Source of the DNA: an uncultured Pseudomonadota bacterium
GTDB lineage: Bacteria; Pseudomonadota; Alphaproteobacteria; Rs-D84
Length of the DNA stretch: 43,033 bases
Reading direction: 5' to 3'
Assembly: GCA_947165335.1 (NCBI GenBank)
Contig: CAMVAB010000002.1
Coordinates: forward strand, 1 to 43,033
This document shows positions 16,366-25,219 of the stretch, one piece after another. Each line of letters opens with the position of its first letter. Position 1 is the stretch's first letter. Below the pieces are notes generated by a model. The model ran no database searches. It was not told the origin of the DNA and saw nothing but the letters and a program-made list of their open reading frames with translations. The translations under genes and the position numbers were made by a program.

Positions 16366-16818
16366 ATGCCAAAATTTAATATTATATCTCAATTCTTGAA
16401 AGACATCTCTTTCGAAAGCCCAAATGTCCCTGAATTATTCTTTAAACAGGACAATGGCCAGGCAAAAATCGAAATCAATATTGACATCAACATCAAAGGC
16501 GCAGAAAACAATTTGTTTATGGTTGATTTGATTACCAAGGTTCACTCTAAATTGGAAAAAGACGATAAAACAATCTTTATGATTGAATCTACATATACAG
16601 GAATGGTTCAATACGAAGAAAAAGACGAAGAAACCAAGAAGAAAACATTATTGATTGATGTTCCAACATTATTGTTCCCATCTGTTCGCGCAATGGTAAC
16701 AAGATTGACAGCAGAATCAGGTTTCCCAGCATTCGTAATGCAACCTGTTGATTTTGCAGCGCTTTATGAACAAAGACAGGCCGCTGCAAAAGAAACACCA
16801 AAACCTGCAAATCAATAG
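16366..16818 (+). CDS. secB: Protein-export chaperone SecB
   Basis: The 150-residue cytoplasmic tetrameric chaperone keeps preproteins unfolded and delivers them to SecA. The family start is seen in QFLKDISFESPNVPELFF. The beta-strand core contains EINIDINIKGAENNLFMVDL, and LFPSVRAMVTRLTAESGFPAFVMQPVDF is the conserved C-terminal helix region ending in the SecB signature. An AGGAG ribosome site precedes the ATG. It is a single-gene unit with promoter and terminator. Many secreted and lipoprotein genes in this window would be plausible clients. Confidence 0.95.
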   Translation: MPKFNIISQFLKDISFESPNVPELFFKQDNGQAKIEINIDINIKGAENNLFMVDLITKVHSKLEKDDKTIFMIESTYTGMVQYEEKDEETKKKTLLIDVPTLLFPSVRAMVTRLTAESGFPAFVMQPVDFAALYEQRQAAAKETPKPANQ

Positions 16819-16830
16819 TGAAATACAGTT

Positions 16831-16860
16831 AAAAAACACCGGCAAATGCCGGTGTTTTTA
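16831..16860. terminator. Shared terminator of secB and yebC
   Basis: Perfect 12-bp stem with AAAT loop between convergent genes; its core is CCGGCAAATGCCGG. Confidence 0.9.
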
Positions 16861-16875
16861 TTGTTTATCAAAATA

Positions 16876-17592
16876 TTAAGCTGCTGCCGTAAATACTTTC
16901 TGAACATCATCGTTCGCATCCAGCGCATCAACCAATTTTTCGAGTTTTGCGTAATTCTCGTCGTCTAAATCAACTGGCATATTTGGAATCCATGTAATTT
17001 CTGCGTTTTCTGGTTCGCCCAGTTTATCCGCTAATGCCTTTTGAATATTCATAAAATTATCTGTTTTGGTTGTGATGATGAAACCTTCTTCGGATGATTC
17101 AAGATTATCAGCATCAACTTCCATAACTAATTCCATCATTTCATCTTCTGTTTTACCAATGGACGCTGGGTACATAATTTGTCCAACATGTGAAAACATG
17201 AATACAACAGAACCTTCTTCGCCCATGTTGCCGCCATTTTTAGCAAAGATATTACGGATTTCTGGAACCGTTCTGCGTGGATTATCAGTCAAAGCTTCTA
17301 CAATTACAGGAACCGCGTTTGGACCATAACCTTCGTATCTAACTGCTACGAAATTATCGGTATTTGCACCCGACGCCTTTTCAATAGCGCGTTTGATATT
17401 GTCGTTAGGCATAGAATTTTTACGTGCCTGTAAAATTGCCAAACGCAATCTTGGGTTGTTATCTGGATTTTTATCACCCAATTTTGCCGCCATAGTTATT
17501 TCACGTGCCAATTTTGTAAACAAACCGCTGCGTGCTGCATCAACCAATCCTTTTTTGTGTTGGATGTTATGCCATTTACTGTGTCCACTCAT
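16876..17592 (-). CDS. yebC: YebC/PmpR-family regulator or translation factor
   Basis: This 238-residue protein has the family's diagnostic start MSGHSKWHNIQHKK. It continues with the three-domain pattern: ARSGLFTKLAREI, NPRLRLAILQARKNSMPNDNI, and YEGYGPNAVPVIVEALTDNPRRT, followed by FAKNGGNMGEEGSVVFMF. Members were first described as transcription regulators; YebC-type proteins have since been linked to relieving ribosome stalling. In many bacteria yebC lies beside ruvC or ruvAB; here it is divergent from ruvA, with overlapping promoter regions. Length is normal. Confidence 0.95.
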   Translation of the reverse strand: MSGHSKWHNIQHKKGLVDAARSGLFTKLAREITMAAKLGDKNPDNNPRLRLAILQARKNSMPNDNIKRAIEKASGANTDNFVAVRYEGYGPNAVPVIVEALTDNPRRTVPEIRNIFAKNGGNMGEEGSVVFMFSHVGQIMYPASIGKTEDEMMELVMEVDADNLESSEEGFIITTKTDNFMNIQKALADKLGEPENAEITWIPNMPVDLDDENYAKLEKLVDALDANDDVQKVFTAAA

Positions 17593-17594
17593 AT

Positions 17595-17623
17595 TTGACC
17601 TTTTGATTTAATTATATTAAAAT
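17595..17623 (+). promoter_or_regulatory. Predicted ruvA promoter
   Basis: TTGACC (17595-17600), 17 bp, TAAAAT (17618-17623), just outside the yebC start codon. A minus-strand TATAAT (17611-17616) inside the same interval may serve yebC, so the two promoters would overlap. Confidence 0.6.
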
Positions 17624-17642
17624 TACACCAAAAGGATAACAA

Positions 17643-18209
17643 ATGATTGGAAAATTGCAAGGTGTAATTGACTATACTGGCCCTGATTTCGTTATTTTAA
17701 TGGTTGGGGGTGTCGGGTACAAAGTTTATACCCCTGAAATACTTTCGCCGAAATCGACGGTTTCGCTTTGGATTGAAACCGTTGTTCGCGAAGATTCAAT
17801 CCGATTATTCGGCTTTTCAACAATTGCCTCTCAAAACCTGTTTAACCAATTAACAACTGTTTCTGGTGTTGGACCAAAGGTTGCAATGGCAATTATGTCG
17901 ACAATAAAAACAGAAACTTTGATGACAGCAATCGCTACTGGGGATGCAAAAACCATATCTGCTGCGCCGGGTGTTGGTAAAAAAGTTGCTGAAAAAATCA
18001 TAGTTGAATTGAAAAATAAAATGGGTGGTACGAACTTTGATTTTGGAAGTGAAAGCTCTGTATTGTCTGATTTATTAGCAGCACTTGAATCATTAGGATA
18101 TCGCCGCATGGATATTGTCGACATGGCTCAAAAACTCGTATCAAACAATCCTGATGCAGACGTTTCGAAATTGGTTCCAATGGCATTAAAAGAAATAAGC
18201 GGAAAATAA
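17643..18209 (+). CDS. ruvA: Holliday junction branch migration protein RuvA
   Basis: The 188-residue protein binds four-way junctions and recruits the RuvB motor. The N-terminal OB domain starts MIGKLQGVIDY. Domain II has the two helix-hairpin-helix motifs VSGVGPKVAMAIM and APGVGKKVAEKIIVELK. The small C-terminal domain (SDLLAALESLGYRRMDIVDM) binds RuvB. AAAGGA lies before ATG 17643. mnmE starts two bases after its end, so the two are co-transcribed. The usual partner ruvB is not in the window. Confidence 0.95.
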   Translation: MIGKLQGVIDYTGPDFVILMVGGVGYKVYTPEILSPKSTVSLWIETVVREDSIRLFGFSTIASQNLFNQLTTVSGVGPKVAMAIMSTIKTETLMTAIATGDAKTISAAPGVGKKVAEKIIVELKNKMGGTNFDFGSESSVLSDLLAALESLGYRRMDIVDMAQKLVSNNPDADVSKLVPMALKEISGK

Positions 18210-18210
18210 T

Positions 18211-19506
18211 ATGCAAATGAACGATACTGTTTTTGCCCTATCAAGCGCACCTGGAAAATCAGGCGTTGCTGTTATTCGTATAAGTGGCAACGATTTATCC
18301 GCACTTTTCAAACGCATTATAAAAAAACGAGATTTCAAATCACGCCATGCGTATTATACCAATTTCAAAGATGATAACGGCGATTTAATTGACCAATGTG
18401 TCGCGATGTTTTTTGCCACGCCAAATTCTTTTACAGGCGAAGATGTTATTGAAATCTATTCACATGGATCACCAGCTGTTATAGATAAAATCTTTGAATT
18501 TTTGCGCACCAAAAAATGCAGAATTGCAAATCGCGGTGAATTTTCACAACGTGCTTTTTATAATAATAAAATGGATTTAACCGATGTCGATGGTTTGATT
18601 GCCCTGCTTGACGCACAAACAGATAAACAAAGACAGAACGCATTAAAATCTTTAACTGGTCGTGATTCAGCCATATATAAAAATTGGCGCGATGATATGA
18701 TTGAAATATCTGCATACGCTGCAGCTATTCTTGATTATGATGCTGACGATTTACCAAAAGACATCGATAAAAAAATATTAAAACAAACTGAAAAATTACT
18801 AGATGAAATCAAATCTAATTTATCAAATGTAAAATCAACGCGCGCAATTCAAAATGGGTTTAATATAGTTTTGGTTGGCGAAACAAATGTTGGTAAATCA
18901 TCTATCTTTAATAAGCTCGTTGGTTCAAATCGCGCAATCGTTTCTGATATAGCCGGCACAACACGTGATGTTATATCCCAACAAATAGATATAGATGGAT
19001 ATTTGGTAAATTTATCAGACACTGCCGGTATTCGTGAAACAAATGAAGAAATTGAAAAGATTGGAATTGAACGCACACATAACGAAATTGAAAATGCTGA
19101 TTTGATTTTATATGTTTATAATAAACTACCGAAACAAATCAAAGACAATGGAATAACAATTATAAATAAATCTGATTTATTAAAAGAAAAAAATAATAAA
19201 AATGTAATTTATACTTCCGTAAAAACAGGTGATGGTTTTGATGAATTATTAAATGTGATTAAAACCAAAATGCACGAATTGATGGAAGGCGCCGAATCAA
19301 AATTGTCCGTCAATGAACGCACCTATGAATTATTAAATGAAGCAGTCAATGAAATGGAAAATGCCATAAATAAATACAATGGTAATTATGATATATTTGC
19401 CGAACATATAAGACGTGCCGGCGATGCCATTGGCAAAATATTGGGTGTAATTACAACAAACGAAATCGCGGATGCAACATTTTTACGACTTTGTCTTGGA
19501 AAATAA
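18211..19506 (+). CDS. mnmE: tRNA modification GTPase MnmE (TrmE)
   Basis: This 431-residue GTPase works with MnmG to modify the wobble uridine of tRNAs. The N-terminal tetrahydrofolate-binding domain has SSAPGKSGVAVIRISG and GEDVIEIYSHGSPAV. The G domain has G1 GETNVGKSS, G2 GTTRDV, G3 DTAGIRE and G4 NKSD. The C-terminus LRLCLGK retains the conserved Cys of the usual FCIGK ending. At 431 residues it is slightly short, with a compact G domain between G4 and G5. It probably starts at ATG 18211; ATG 18217 is an alternative. It ends at a terminator shared with the acyl-CoA synthetase cluster. Confidence 0.95.
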   Translation: MQMNDTVFALSSAPGKSGVAVIRISGNDLSALFKRIIKKRDFKSRHAYYTNFKDDNGDLIDQCVAMFFATPNSFTGEDVIEIYSHGSPAVIDKIFEFLRTKKCRIANRGEFSQRAFYNNKMDLTDVDGLIALLDAQTDKQRQNALKSLTGRDSAIYKNWRDDMIEISAYAAAILDYDADDLPKDIDKKILKQTEKLLDEIKSNLSNVKSTRAIQNGFNIVLVGETNVGKSSIFNKLVGSNRAIVSDIAGTTRDVISQQIDIDGYLVNLSDTAGIRETNEEIEKIGIERTHNEIENADLILYVYNKLPKQIKDNGITIINKSDLLKEKNNKNVIYTSVKTGDGFDELLNVIKTKMHELMEGAESKLSVNERTYELLNEAVNEMENAINKYNGNYDIFAEHIRRAGDAIGKILGVITTNEIADATFLRLCLGK

Positions 19507-19513
19507 AAAACAT

Positions 19514-19543
19514 TAAAAAAAGCCGGCAAATGCCGGCTTTTTT
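19514..19543. terminator. Shared terminator of mnmE and the synthetase cluster
   Basis: AGCCGGC, AAAT loop, GCCGGCT (19521-19538), flanked by A and T runs, between convergent genes; its core is again CCGGCAAATGCCGG. Confidence 0.9.
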
Positions 19544-21122
19544 ATTCTTTTCTATCAGGATATTTACCATCTATCAAATTCTTTCGAACAAGATGATGTT
19601 TTACTTTTTGTGTGCTTGTCATTGGTAAATCTTCTGTTGTCATCGCAAAGTGCGTCACCCATTTATATGAAGCAACTTTCTTGTTTTGATTTGCGATTTC
19701 AGCAGCTAATTTTTCAATTGTCATTTCAGGCGATACTTGAAACACACCATAAGCAACAGTTTTATCACCAACTTTGTGTTCAAATACAGCAACATTTTTG
19801 ACACCTTCGATTTCGATGAATAAACCTTCCAATTCATCTGGATAAACATTTTTACCAGAATCTAAAACAATCACTTGTTTTTTACGTCCAGCAAAATGTA
19901 ATTCGCCATTTTTATCCATATACATCATATCGCCAGTATTAAACCAACCGTCTTGATCAAAAACTTCGTTGTTTACTTCTGGATTATTCAAATATCCGTT
20001 AAACACCTGGTGTCCACGAACCCATAATGTCCCAACACCATTTTCATCTTTGTTACGAATATCACATTCATTATTAGATGTTGGTGCACCAATAGAATAA
20101 GGTAATCTTTTGTTTGTTGGTTTAGAAATACAGATTGGTCCAACTGTTTCTGTTAAACCATAACCTTGAATAAAAGCAAGCCCGAGTGATTCATAAAAGT
20201 TTTCAACCTCCGGTTTTGTTGCAGCACCACCAGCGATTAACAATCTTGCACGACCACCAAATACTGTAAGCAACGGTTCTTGGACTTTGCGAACAAAGAA
20301 ATCTAATCCCATATCTTTTAATGTTTTTTGGTTTTTCAAAATAAATGATGCGACACGCCATTTGTTTTGTTCTTTCATAGTTGCAACAATTTTATTACGG
20401 AACAATTCCCAAACACGTGGTACCGCAGGTATAACATGTGGTTGGAATTTTTTGAAATCATCCAATATATATTTTGGGTTAACTGTTGGTTGTAAAACAA
20501 GTGATGCACCATAATGAACAGTTGCTAGAATACCGATAGCAAAACCAAAGATATGGTACAAAGGCAAAAACCCATACATCACATCACCGGAATGAAAATA
20601 TTCAGACATATCTTCCAATGAATTTGCACATTCTGTTAAATTAAAATGTGTTAACGGAACAACCTTTGGTGTCCCTGTTGATCCGGATGTAAAAGACAAT
20701 GTTGCAATATCTGTTGATTCAGACGGATATGCCCTTAAATCATAATCTATATCGCCATCTTTTTTGGTAATGTCATAAAATTTAAATTTGTCCGTTTTAT
20801 AAAAGAACGAAGGTTCAGCACAAACAAATTTACATCCGGCAATTTCACACATTTTGTCATATTCAAGTGCCGTAAGATTTGTATCTAACATTAAAACTGT
20901 TCCACCTAAATACCATACAGCAAACAAAGTTAATGGAAATTGTGGTAAATTATGAGATAAAACCCCGACAACATCGCCATGTTTTATTCCCATTTTATTC
21001 AATGTCGACGCGCGCGCGCGCACCTGATCCAAGAACGCGGAATACGTTATGTTTTCTCTAGCCAAGAAAACAACTTCTGGCCATTGGGCAACTGCATTTT
21101 CCAATTTTTGATACATATTCAT
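19542..21122 (-). CDS. AMP-forming acyl-CoA synthetase-like enzyme, paralogue 3
   Basis: This is a 526-residue member of the adenylate-forming (ANL) family, probably activating fatty acids to acyl-AMP and acyl-CoA. It has the A3 loop FTSGSTGTPKVVP near residue 145, LPLYHIFGFAIG, the A5 motif GYGLTETVGP near 320, GWFNTGD near 392, and the hinge and A8 region GRKKQVIVLDSGKNVYPDE near 412-430. The catalytic lysine region reads MTSTQKVKHH. I use ATG 21122, which gives exactly the length and N-terminus of its two tandem paralogues; the open frame extends 12 codons further. It is the last of three. The 62 bases before it hold a GC-rich imperfect hairpin (21153-21169) that could modulate read-through from paralogue 2. 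Confidence 0.85.
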   Translation of the reverse strand: MNMYQKLENAVAQWPEVVFLARENITYSAFLDQVRARASTLNKMGIKHGDVVGVLSHNLPQFPLTLFAVWYLGGTVLMLDTNLTALEYDKMCEIAGCKFVCAEPSFFYKTDKFKFYDITKKDGDIDYDLRAYPSESTDIATLSFTSGSTGTPKVVPLTHFNLTECANSLEDMSEYFHSGDVMYGFLPLYHIFGFAIGILATVHYGASLVLQPTVNPKYILDDFKKFQPHVIPAVPRVWELFRNKIVATMKEQNKWRVASFILKNQKTLKDMGLDFFVRKVQEPLLTVFGGRARLLIAGGAATKPEVENFYESLGLAFIQGYGLTETVGPICISKPTNKRLPYSIGAPTSNNECDIRNKDENGVGTLWVRGHQVFNGYLNNPEVNNEVFDQDGWFNTGDMMYMDKNGELHFAGRKKQVIVLDSGKNVYPDELEGLFIEIEGVKNVAVFEHKVGDKTVAYGVFQVSPEMTIEKLAAEIANQNKKVASYKWVTHFAMTTEDLPMTSTQKVKHHLVRKNLIDGKYPDRKE

Positions 21123-21184
21123 ATTAAACCTACCTTTCTTTATTCCATCGCTCGGCACTTTCGTGGCCGGCGACGAACTATATT

Positions 21185-22765
21185 TTATTCATGTCTTAAT
21201 GTATACTTTCCATCTATTAACCATTGATGAACAACGTGATGTTTGATCTTCTGGGTGCTTGTCACTGGCAAATCATCTGTTGTCATTGCAAAATGTGTCA
21301 CCCATTTGTATGACGCAACTTTTTTATTTGCGTTCGCAACTTCTGCAGCTAATTTTTCAAGTGTCATACCTTCTTCAACACTGAATACACCGTATGCAAC
21401 TGTTTTGCTACCTATTTCATGTTCAAACACAGCGACACTTTTTACGCCTGGGATTTCAATGAACAATCCTTCCAATTCGTCAGGATAAACATTTTTACCT
21501 GAATCCAAAACAATCACTTGTTTTTTACGTCCAGCAAAATGTAATTCGCCATTTTTATCCATAGACACCAAATCACCTGTACAGAACCAACCTTCTTTAT
21601 CAAAAGATTCTTTGTTGGCTTCTTCATTGTTCAAATAACCATTTAATATTTGGTTTCCACGAACCCACAACATGCCTATTCCAGATTCGTCTTTGTTGCG
21701 AATTTGTATTTCTGTATCACCCATTGGTGCACCAAACGCGTATGGAACACGTTTTTTGAGCGGTCTTGAACAACAGATTGGTCCAACAGTTTCTGTCATA
21801 CCGTATCCTTGAACAAAAGCCATCCCCAGTTGAGTATAGAATTTTTCAACTTCTGGTTTTGTTGCAGCGCCCCCAGCAACCAGCAATCTTGCACGACCAC
21901 CGAACACAGCACGAATTTGATTCAAAACTTTATCAACCAATTTACTAAGTCCGATCTTACGCAACCAATTTTGATTGTTCATAACGAATGATACAATACC
22001 CCATTTTTTCTTTGCTTTAATTCCGTCAATAATCTTTTTACGGAATATTTCCCACAACTTTGGCACAGCAGGTATAACCTGAGGTTTATATTGTGCAAAA
22101 TCTGCCATAATTGCATTTGGATTTATTGTTGATTGCAACAATATCCCCATACCAAAATGAAGTGGTGCTAAAAATCCTACTGCAAAACCAAACACGTGGT
22201 ACAGAGGTAAAAATGCATAGAACATTTCACCCGGTTTTAACCATTGATTCAAATATTCTAAATTATCAGAACAAGAAATCAAATTAAAGTGTGTTAACGG
22301 CACAACTTTTGGAGTTCCTGTTGATCCAGATGTGAAAGACATAGTTGCAATATCACTATCTTTTAATGGGTATGCTTTTAAAGATTTATCTACTTTGTCA
22401 TCTTTAGTTTCTATATCAAAAAATTCAAAATTTTTTGTTTTATAGAAAAACGATTTTTCAGCGCACACATATTTGCAACCAGTAATTTTTGTCATATTAT
22501 CGTATTCAATAGCGGTTAAATTTGTATCCAACAATAAAACCTTGCCACCCAAGAACCATATTGCAAACATAGTTATTGGAAATTGTGGTAAATTATGCGA
22601 TAACACACCAACAACATCACCTGCCTTTACCCCCAATTTATGCAAAGTCGTTGCACGTGCTTTTACTAAATCTACAAAATCTTTAAAATTTACATTTTCG
22701 CGAACCAAAAATATGGTTTCTGGATTTCTTTTAACATTTTTTTCTAACAATTGATACATGTTCAT
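21185..22765 (-). CDS. AMP-forming acyl-CoA synthetase-like enzyme, paralogue 2
   Basis: This 526-residue ANL enzyme is the middle of three tandem copies. Its motifs match the family: SFTSGSTGTPKVVPLTH (143-159), FLPLYHVFGFAVG, GGRARLLVAGGAATKPEVE, GYGMTETVGP (320-329), GWFCTGD (392-398) and GRKKQVIVLDSGKNVYPDE (412-430). The C-terminal domain ends with the lysine-bearing VTSTQKIKHH. It lies 29 bases after paralogue 1. Differences from its sisters concentrate in residues 100-135 and 240-285, regions that shape the acyl pocket in this family, so substrate preference may differ. No signal peptide or transmembrane segment is evident. Confidence 0.85.
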   Translation of the reverse strand: MNMYQLLEKNVKRNPETIFLVRENVNFKDFVDLVKARATTLHKLGVKAGDVVGVLSHNLPQFPITMFAIWFLGGKVLLLDTNLTAIEYDNMTKITGCKYVCAEKSFFYKTKNFEFFDIETKDDKVDKSLKAYPLKDSDIATMSFTSGSTGTPKVVPLTHFNLISCSDNLEYLNQWLKPGEMFYAFLPLYHVFGFAVGFLAPLHFGMGILLQSTINPNAIMADFAQYKPQVIPAVPKLWEIFRKKIIDGIKAKKKWGIVSFVMNNQNWLRKIGLSKLVDKVLNQIRAVFGGRARLLVAGGAATKPEVEKFYTQLGMAFVQGYGMTETVGPICCSRPLKKRVPYAFGAPMGDTEIQIRNKDESGIGMLWVRGNQILNGYLNNEEANKESFDKEGWFCTGDLVSMDKNGELHFAGRKKQVIVLDSGKNVYPDELEGLFIEIPGVKSVAVFEHEIGSKTVAYGVFSVEEGMTLEKLAAEVANANKKVASYKWVTHFAMTTDDLPVTSTQKIKHHVVHQWLIDGKYTLRHE

Positions 22766-22794
22766 AATTTTATCCTTATATCTATTACAACAAA

Positions 22795-24375
22795 TTATTC
22801 ATGTTTATTTGTGTACTTACCATCTATCAGATTTTGACGAACAGCATGATGTTTTACCTTTTGTGTACTGGTCATAGGCAAATCATCAGTTGTCATTGCA
22901 AAATGTGTTACCCATTTATATGAAGCAACTTTCTTGTTTTGATTTGCAACTTCTTTTGCTAATTTTTCAATCGTCATATCTTTATCAACACTAAATACAC
23001 CATATGTAACAGTTTTATCTTTAACCTTGTGTTCAAACACAGCGACATTTTTCACACCTTCAATTTCCATGAAAAGCGCTTCAAGTTCATCTGGATAAAC
23101 ATTTTTACCAGAATCTAAAACAATCACTTGTTTTTTACGTCCAGCAAAATGATATTGTTTATATTTATCCATGTATACTAAATCGCCAGTGTTAAACCAA
23201 CCGTCTTTATCAAAAGAATCTTTATTTGCTTCTTTGTTATTAAGATATCCTTTGAAAACGTTTGGTCCACGAACCCATAATGTTCCAACACCTGTTTCAT
23301 CCATATCCCTGATTGTGCATTCAGAACATCCAATGGGAGTTCCAAAAGCGAACGGCACACGATGTTTTGACGGTCTTGAACAACAAAATGGTCCAACTGT
23401 TTCGGTCATACCATATCCTTGAACAAAAGTTATACCCAAAGATTCATAGAAACTTTCAACTTCTGGTTTTGTTGCTGCCCCACCCGCAATCATTAAATTG
23501 ACACGGCCACCAAAAATATCTTGTAATGGTTTTTGAATTTTCTTAACCAGCCATCCAAAACCAATTTTTTTCAAGAACTTTTGATTTTTAAGAACAAATG
23601 ACACAAACCACCACATATGTTTTTCTTTGATACCTTCTATAATCTTGTTACGAAAAACTTCGTAAAGACGTGGCACCGCAGGAATACAGTGTGGTTTATA
23701 AGTTTTGAAATCATCCAAAATATTTCTTGGGTTAATCGTTGGCTGCAACAAAATACCCATATGAAAATGCAATGGTGCCAAAATTCCAGCAGCAAAACCA
23801 AATATGTGATAAAGTGGCAAAAATCCATACATAACTTCGTTTTTATGTATCCATTTTCCCATATCTTCATAGTATTCTGATGAACTTATCAAATTGCCAT
23901 GCGTCAATGGAACAACTTTTGGATTGCCAGTTGACCCAGATGTAAACGACAATGTCGCAATATCTTTTTCGGTTAATTTTGCAGGTTTTAATTTCGCATC
24001 TGCCGCCCCATCTTTTGTTTCAATATCAAAGAATTTGAAACCCTTTGATTTATAAAAGAAAGATTTCTCAGCACATACCAATTTGCACTTAACCGTTTTG
24101 GTCATGTTATCGTATTCAAAAGGTGTTAAATTTGTATCCAACAACAAAACTGTACCACCCAAATACCATATCGCGAAAAGAGTCAGTGGAAATTCAGGAA
24201 TATTGTGTGACAATAAACCAACCACATCCCCAGCTTTTACACCAATTTTATGTAAAGTTGTTGCCCGTGCTTGAATCAAAGACAACGCTTTTTTGAAACT
24301 GATTTTTTCGCGTACCAAAAACAAAGCATCTGGTGATTCTTTCACCACTTGCTTTAACACTTGATACATGTTCAT
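22795..24375 (-). CDS. AMP-forming acyl-CoA synthetase-like enzyme, paralogue 1
   Basis: This 526-residue ANL enzyme is promoter-proximal in the three-gene unit. It starts MNMYQVLKQVVKE and has SFTSGSTGNPKVVPLTH, LPLYHIFGFAAG, GGRVNLMIAGGAATKPEVE, GYGMTETVGP, GWFNTGD and GRKKQVIVLDSGKNVYPDE in the same positions as its sisters. The catalytic-lysine segment is MTSTQKVKHH. Known relatives include long-chain fatty acid-CoA ligases and acyl-ACP synthetases; the sequence does not decide between these. Identical length across all three genes points to tandem duplication. A strong predicted promoter overlaps that of the divergent xth gene. Confidence 0.85.
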   Translation of the reverse strand: MNMYQVLKQVVKESPDALFLVREKISFKKALSLIQARATTLHKIGVKAGDVVGLLSHNIPEFPLTLFAIWYLGGTVLLLDTNLTPFEYDNMTKTVKCKLVCAEKSFFYKSKGFKFFDIETKDGAADAKLKPAKLTEKDIATLSFTSGSTGNPKVVPLTHGNLISSSEYYEDMGKWIHKNEVMYGFLPLYHIFGFAAGILAPLHFHMGILLQPTINPRNILDDFKTYKPHCIPAVPRLYEVFRNKIIEGIKEKHMWWFVSFVLKNQKFLKKIGFGWLVKKIQKPLQDIFGGRVNLMIAGGAATKPEVESFYESLGITFVQGYGMTETVGPFCCSRPSKHRVPFAFGTPIGCSECTIRDMDETGVGTLWVRGPNVFKGYLNNKEANKDSFDKDGWFNTGDLVYMDKYKQYHFAGRKKQVIVLDSGKNVYPDELEALFMEIEGVKNVAVFEHKVKDKTVTYGVFSVDKDMTIEKLAKEVANQNKKVASYKWVTHFAMTTDDLPMTSTQKVKHHAVRQNLIDGKYTNKHE

Positions 24376-24401
24376 AACATAAAATCCTTGTTGTTTTTAT
24401 A

Positions 24402-24430
24402 TTGGACAAGGTATATTATAGTATTATAAA
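24402..24430 (+). promoter_or_regulatory. Predicted xth promoter
   Basis: TTGGAC (24402-24407), 17 bp, TATAAA (24425-24430). The start would be near 24437, giving a leader of about nine bases. Confidence 0.55.
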
Positions 24431-24443
24431 AAAAAGATTGCAA
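24415..24443 (-). promoter_or_regulatory. Predicted promoter of the synthetase cluster
   Basis: On the minus strand TTGCAA (24438-24443), 17 bp, TATAAT (24415-24420). It interleaves with the xth promoter, so the two units may compete for polymerase. Confidence 0.65.
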
Positions 24444-24445
24444 AT

Positions 24446-25219
24446 ATGAAAATACTAACTCTGAATATAAATTCTATACGCGCCCATATTGAAAGTTTTA
24501 TGGATATTTTACGCAGAAACGAATATGACACCATACTTGTCCAGGAATTAAAGGTCGAAAACGCCAATTTTCCATATAATTTATTGGATGAATACGGATA
24601 TAATATCAAAGTCTTCGGTCAAAAATCATGGAACGGGGTCGCTACTTTTTCAAAACATTCCATTGAAGATGTGATTATGGGTATGCCAAACTATCCTGAT
24701 ATAAATGCCCGTTTTCTTGAATCTGTAATTAACGGTCATTTGCGCGTAATAAATGTATATATGCCAAATGGCGACTGTATTGAATCACCAAAGTTCCCAT
24801 ATAAATTGGATTGGATGCGCAAATTCACACAATATATTTCACAATATATCGATTCCGAAGAACCAGTTATTATTGGTGGCGATTATAATGTCGCTATCGA
24901 AGATCGTGATATTTGGAATCCTAAAAATTATATCGGATCGTCCATTTCTGCGCCTGATGCGCGCGATATTATGAAACAGTGGCTTGATATGGGTTGGATT
25001 GATGCATGGCGCGAATTACACCCCGATACAAACGAATATACATGGTATGGATACCGCGGTCGCGATACTGTTGGTAATAACCAGGGTTTACGCCTCGATT
25101 ATTTCCTTTGTAATAAGCGTGCGGCAAAAATGATTAAAAATTGTGAGATAGATAAAAATCCACGCTTGGCCGACAAACCAACTGATCATTGTGGATTGGT
25201 ATTAGAAATCAAAGATTAG
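24446..25219 (+). CDS. xth: Exodeoxyribonuclease III family AP endonuclease
   Basis: The 257-residue member of the ExoIII/APE1 phosphodiesterase family cuts abasic sites in base-excision repair. It opens with MKILTLNINSIRAHIE (catalytic Asn), then VQELKVENANFP carrying the metal-binding Glu. GGDYNVAIEDRDIWNP gives the Asp/Asn pair and the ExoIII-specific stretch. LRLDYFL and TDHCGLVLEI supply the last catalytic Asp-His. All catalytic positions are present. The first Asp-Phe of the usual GDFN appears as GDYN. Its 3' end overlaps the addB end by four bases on the opposite strand. Confidence 0.93.
   Translation: MKILTLNINSIRAHIESFMDILRRNEYDTILVQELKVENANFPYNLLDEYGYNIKVFGQKSWNGVATFSKHSIEDVIMGMPNYPDINARFLESVINGHLRVINVYMPNGDCIESPKFPYKLDWMRKFTQYISQYIDSEEPVIIGGDYNVAIEDRDIWNPKNYIGSSISAPDARDIMKQWLDMGWIDAWRELHPDTNEYTWYGYRGRDTVGNNQGLRLDYFLCNKRAAKMIKNCEIDKNPRLADKPTDHCGLVLEIKD

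Noticed and set aside
21001..21022. Alternating CG run (about 21008-21022) in paralogue 3 as a possible slippage tract
   Set aside because: It is in frame, short, and encodes a conserved-position arginine/alanine stretch (VRARAST); no sign of phase variation.
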